Assembly: GCA_023428645.1 (NCBI GenBank)
Contig: JAEYXD010000112.1
Coordinates: forward strand, 1 to 31,909
DNA from: Pseudomonadota bacterium
GTDB taxonomy: Bacteria; Pseudomonadota; Gammaproteobacteria; Steroidobacterales; Steroidobacteraceae
Direction: 5' to 3'
DNA: 31,909 nt
Shown: piece after piece, positions 30,024 to 31,909 of the stretch
Position numbering within the stretch: position 1 is the stretch's first letter
How the letters are laid out: every line of letters begins with the position of its first letter
Notes under the pieces: generated by a model
The model's database searches: none
Told to the model about the DNA's origin: nothing
Seen by the model: the letters and a program-made list of their open reading frames with translations, nothing else
Made by a program: the position numbers and the translations under genes

Positions 30024-30387
30024 CCGCGCGCTTCCCCGGTGTGGCCGCGGGCGCGACTCGATTGCGCAGCGGCTTGAAGCGCTGCTGCGCGAGCGCGGTG
30101 ATTTCCGCTTCGAGCGTCCTGTACGTCTCGATCAAGGCGAGCCCGAGCGGCGTGATCTCGCTGCCGCCGCCGCCCTTGCCGCCGACGCTCGTCACGATCA
30201 CGGGTTCATTAAACGAGGTATTGAGGCTGTCGAGCAGTTGCCATGCGCGGCGGTAGCTCATGTCGAGCTCGCGCGCCGCCTGCGAGAGCGAGCCGCAATC
30301 GCGCATGCGCTCGAGCAGCGCGATCTTGCCCGGACCGACCGAATGGACAGCGTCGAAATCGACGCGAACTCTGATTTTCAGGGACAT
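29974..30387 (-). CDS. Short ModE-type winged-helix regulator lacking the molybdate-binding domains
   Basis: A 137-residue protein corresponding to the ModE N-terminal domain: VRVDFDAVHSVGPGKIALLE, the helix-turn-helix CGSLSQAARELDMSYRRAWQLLDSLN, and the VGGKGGGGSEITPLGLALIE wing and dimer helix. It then ends in a basic tail (about 110-137, rich in Lys/Arg) where E. coli ModE (262 residues) has two TOBE domains. It is therefore the single-domain ModE/LysR-like type; whether it senses molybdate is unknown. The ATG at 30387 was chosen because the MSLKIRV opening is typical. It is convergent with modC and overlaps it by 50 bases. Confidence 0.88.
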   Translation of the reverse strand: MSLKIRVRVDFDAVHSVGPGKIALLERMRDCGSLSQAARELDMSYRRAWQLLDSLNTSFNEPVIVTSVGGKGGGGSEITPLGLALIETYRTLEAEITALAQQRFKPLRNRVAPAATPGKRAVTKLARGKRGRESKRT

Positions 30388-30433
30388 GGCGGGAACCGAA
30401 CGCAGGCGACGGGCGGGCACGTTACCCGACCCC

Positions 30434-30485
30434 AAAAGCACTGACCACCGCCGCCGGCTTGCCGGCGCGGCGGGCGGCTGCTTTT
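30434..30485 (-). terminator. Hairpin terminator of the Lrp-family gene
   Basis: An outer AAAAGCA/TGCTTTT pair and an inner GCCGGC-TT-GCCGGC hairpin (30453-30466) form an extended imperfect stem just after the stop at 30490. On the minus strand it ends in CTTTTGGGG; on the other strand it also ends in CTTTT, so it could work in both directions. Confidence 0.6.
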
Positions 30486-30489
30486 CGCG

Positions 30490-30951
30490 TCATCGTATCG
30501 GCAGCTCGCGCGTCTTCTGCACGGTGCGCAGCGCGAAGCTGGAGTGAACTCGCGCGACGCCGGGAAGGCGCGTGAGGTGCTTGCTGTGCAGCCGTTCGAA
30601 ATCGGCTGTGTCCGCGACGACGACGCGCACGAGGTAATCGTAATCGCCCGTCATCAAGTAGCACTCCATGACCTCGGGAATCTTTCTCACCGCGTCTTCG
30701 AACTTGCGCAGATCGGTTTCGTCCTGGCGATCGAGCGTGATGTTCACGAAGACATTCACGGGACAGCCGGCCTTTTGCTGGTTCAGGAGCGCCGTGTAGC
30801 CCTCGACCAGGCCGCTTTCTTCCAGGCTGCGCACGCGCCGGAGCGTCGCGGATTCGGACATGTTCACGCGCTCGGCGAGCGCGCTGTTCGCGATGCGTCC
30901 GTCGTGTTGCAGGACATGCAAAATTGCACGATCGAACCGGTCGAGTTTCAT
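30490..30951 (-). CDS. Lrp/AsnC-family transcriptional regulator (likely of alanine dehydrogenase)
   Basis: A 153-residue Lrp/AsnC regulator. The N-terminal helix-turn-helix (LDRFDRAILHVLQHDGRIAN, then LAERVNMSESATLRRVRSLE) is followed by the RAM ligand-binding domain (about 65-150) with GDYDYLVRVVVADTADFERL and LPGVARVHSSFALRTVQKT. It is divergent from ald across 137 bases, the usual layout of an alanine-responsive activator and its target. The ATG at 30951 gives the standard Lrp opening; an ATG at 31002 would add 17 residues. Confidence 0.93.
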   Translation of the reverse strand: MKLDRFDRAILHVLQHDGRIANSALAERVNMSESATLRRVRSLEESGLVEGYTALLNQQKAGCPVNVFVNITLDRQDETDLRKFEDAVRKIPEVMECYLMTGDYDYLVRVVVADTADFERLHSKHLTRLPGVARVHSSFALRTVQKTRELPIR

Positions 30952-31088
30952 GCGCAGGAATCCGCCGCGTTGTAGGGAAAAGTTCGAAGATTCTGCCACC
31001 ATTGCCCTTTCGGCTGCCACATCCTGCAGGTTCCTGCGCGCAGCCGGGATCTAAAGTGCGCGCCGGCGGTTCAGTTCTCGAGGTGCGT

Positions 31089-31909
31089 ATGCGTATTGGC
31101 GTTCCGCAAGAGATCAAAAATCACGAATACCGCGTGGGTCTGGTGCCCGCAGGCGTGCGGGAACTCGTCGCTGACGGTCATGAAGTGTTCGTGCAAAGCG
31201 CGGCCGGCGCGGGCATCGGCTTCGACGATGCTGCCTATCAGGCCGCCGGTGCCAGGATTCTCGTCTCCGCGCAGGAGGTCTTCGCGATCGCCGATCTCAT
31301 CGTCAAGGTCAAGGAGCCGCAACTCGCCGAGTGCAAGCTCCTGCGTCGTGGCCAGACGCTGTTCACGTATCTGCATCTCGCCGCCGATCTCGACCAAGCC
31401 AAGGCACTCATGGCTTCCGGAGCGACGGCCATCGCCTATGAAACCGTAACGTCAGCGGACGGCACGCTTCCGCTGTTGACGCCGATGAGCGAGGTTGCCG
31501 GCCGCATGTCGATCCAAGTCGGCGCGGCATCGCTGCAAAAGGCGAACGGCGGCAACGGTGTGCTGCTCGGCGGCGTGCCCGGCGTCGCACCTGCAAACGT
31601 CGTGATTCTCGGCGGCGGTGTCGCGGGCACGGCCGCGGCCGAACTCGCGGTGGGCATGCGCGCGGATGTCACCATCGTCGATCTGTCGCTGCGGCGGTTG
31701 CGCGCGCTCGATGCGCAATTCGACGGCCGCTTGAAGACGATCGCCTCCACGCGCGCGGCGATCGAAACGCTCGTCGCCGCGGCGGATCTCGTGATCGGCG
31801 CAGTACTGATTCCCGGCGCCGCCGCGCCGAAGCTCGTCACCCGCGAGATGGTGAAGAGCATGAAGCCGGGCGCCGTGCTGGTCGACATCGCGATCGATCA
31901 GGGCGGCTG
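31089..31909 (+). CDS. ald: Alanine dehydrogenase (C-terminal part cut by window edge)
   Basis: The first 273 residues of an NAD-dependent L-alanine dehydrogenase (about 370 in full), which interconverts alanine and pyruvate plus ammonium. MRIGVPQEIKNHEYRVGLVP is the family opening; the substrate lysine lies in VKVKEPQ and the catalytic His in YLHLAAD. The Rossmann loop VVILGGGVAGTAAAELAVG and VTIVDLSLRRLRALDAQF follow. GAGG lies seven bases before the ATG. The PntA alternative is disfavoured by the ald-like opening and the neighbouring Lrp gene. Confidence 0.94.
   Translation, partial: MRIGVPQEIKNHEYRVGLVPAGVRELVADGHEVFVQSAAGAGIGFDDAAYQAAGARILVSAQEVFAIADLIVKVKEPQLAECKLLRRGQTLFTYLHLAADLDQAKALMASGATAIAYETVTSADGTLPLLTPMSEVAGRMSIQVGAASLQKANGGNGVLLGGVPGVAPANVVILGGGVAGTAAAELAVGMRADVTIVDLSLRRLRALDAQFDGRLKTIASTRAAIETLVAAADLVIGAVLIPGAAAPKLVTREMVKSMKPGAVLVDIAIDQGG

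Overview
The window is high-GC bacterial DNA with dense, mostly operonic genes and ATGA-type start/stop overlaps. The gene set (CysB, a [4Fe-4S]-type CysH, fused CysG, HtpX, OmpA-like and DUF3187-like envelope proteins, lipoprotein signals, a MoeA-MoaA-MoaC cluster, ModBC/ModE) points to a Gram-negative proteobacterium. Gammaproteobacteria of the Steroidobacter/Nevskia/Xanthomonas side seem most likely, but I cannot fix the genus. Codon use looks uniform and I see no phage, IS element, tRNA, rRNA or CRISPR.

Layout. 1-6485 is a sulfur assimilation block: a partial MsbA-like ABC exporter (minus) translationally overlapped with cysB (minus), and divergently cysH-cysG-cysK plus a TrxR-like ferredoxin/flavodoxin-NADP reductase (plus). 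6567-9115 holds a TonB-C-like lipoprotein and a PhoX-type phosphatase. 9146-13797 is a minus-strand run: DUF3187-like outer-membrane protein, D-2-hydroxyacid dehydrogenase flavoprotein, small membrane-anchored Cys protein, HtpX, and an acidic DUF6763-like protein. 14066-19642 holds proB and proA, separated by a small membrane protein, an SDR and an acyl-CoA ligase. 19815-21287 is an OmpA-domain envelope protein.

21291-26631 (minus) is a compact molybdenum cofactor operon, moeA-moaA-moaC-(mobA::moaD)-(moaE::moeB::rhodanese), and is the most unusual part of the window. Both halves of molybdopterin synthase, the MoaD-activating enzyme, a candidate sulfur donor domain and the MobA nucleotidyltransferase are packed into two consecutive fused polypeptides. 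The second has a 12-histidine linker. A Shine-Dalgarno/ATG inside mobA::moaD could release free MoaD, and a ModE-box-like inverted repeat lies just upstream of mobA::moaD. Further right come two tandem paralogous small exported proteins, each with its own terminator, then modBC (no modA visible) and a short ModE regulator convergent with modC, so molybdate uptake, its sensor and cofactor synthesis sit within about 9 kb. The window ends with an Lrp/AsnC regulator divergent from a truncated alanine dehydrogenase gene.

How it fits together: cysH/cysG/cysK plus the reductase make and use sulfide (siroheme, APS reduction, cysteine). Cysteine-derived sulfur could feed the rhodanese-MoeB-MoaD chain of Moco synthesis, and ModBC/ModE would provide and sense molybdate. 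No molybdoenzyme is encoded in the window. Non-coding stretches of note are 27075-27603 (described below) and two of about 260 bp, 13197-13455 and 13798-14065, in which I found no convincing element.
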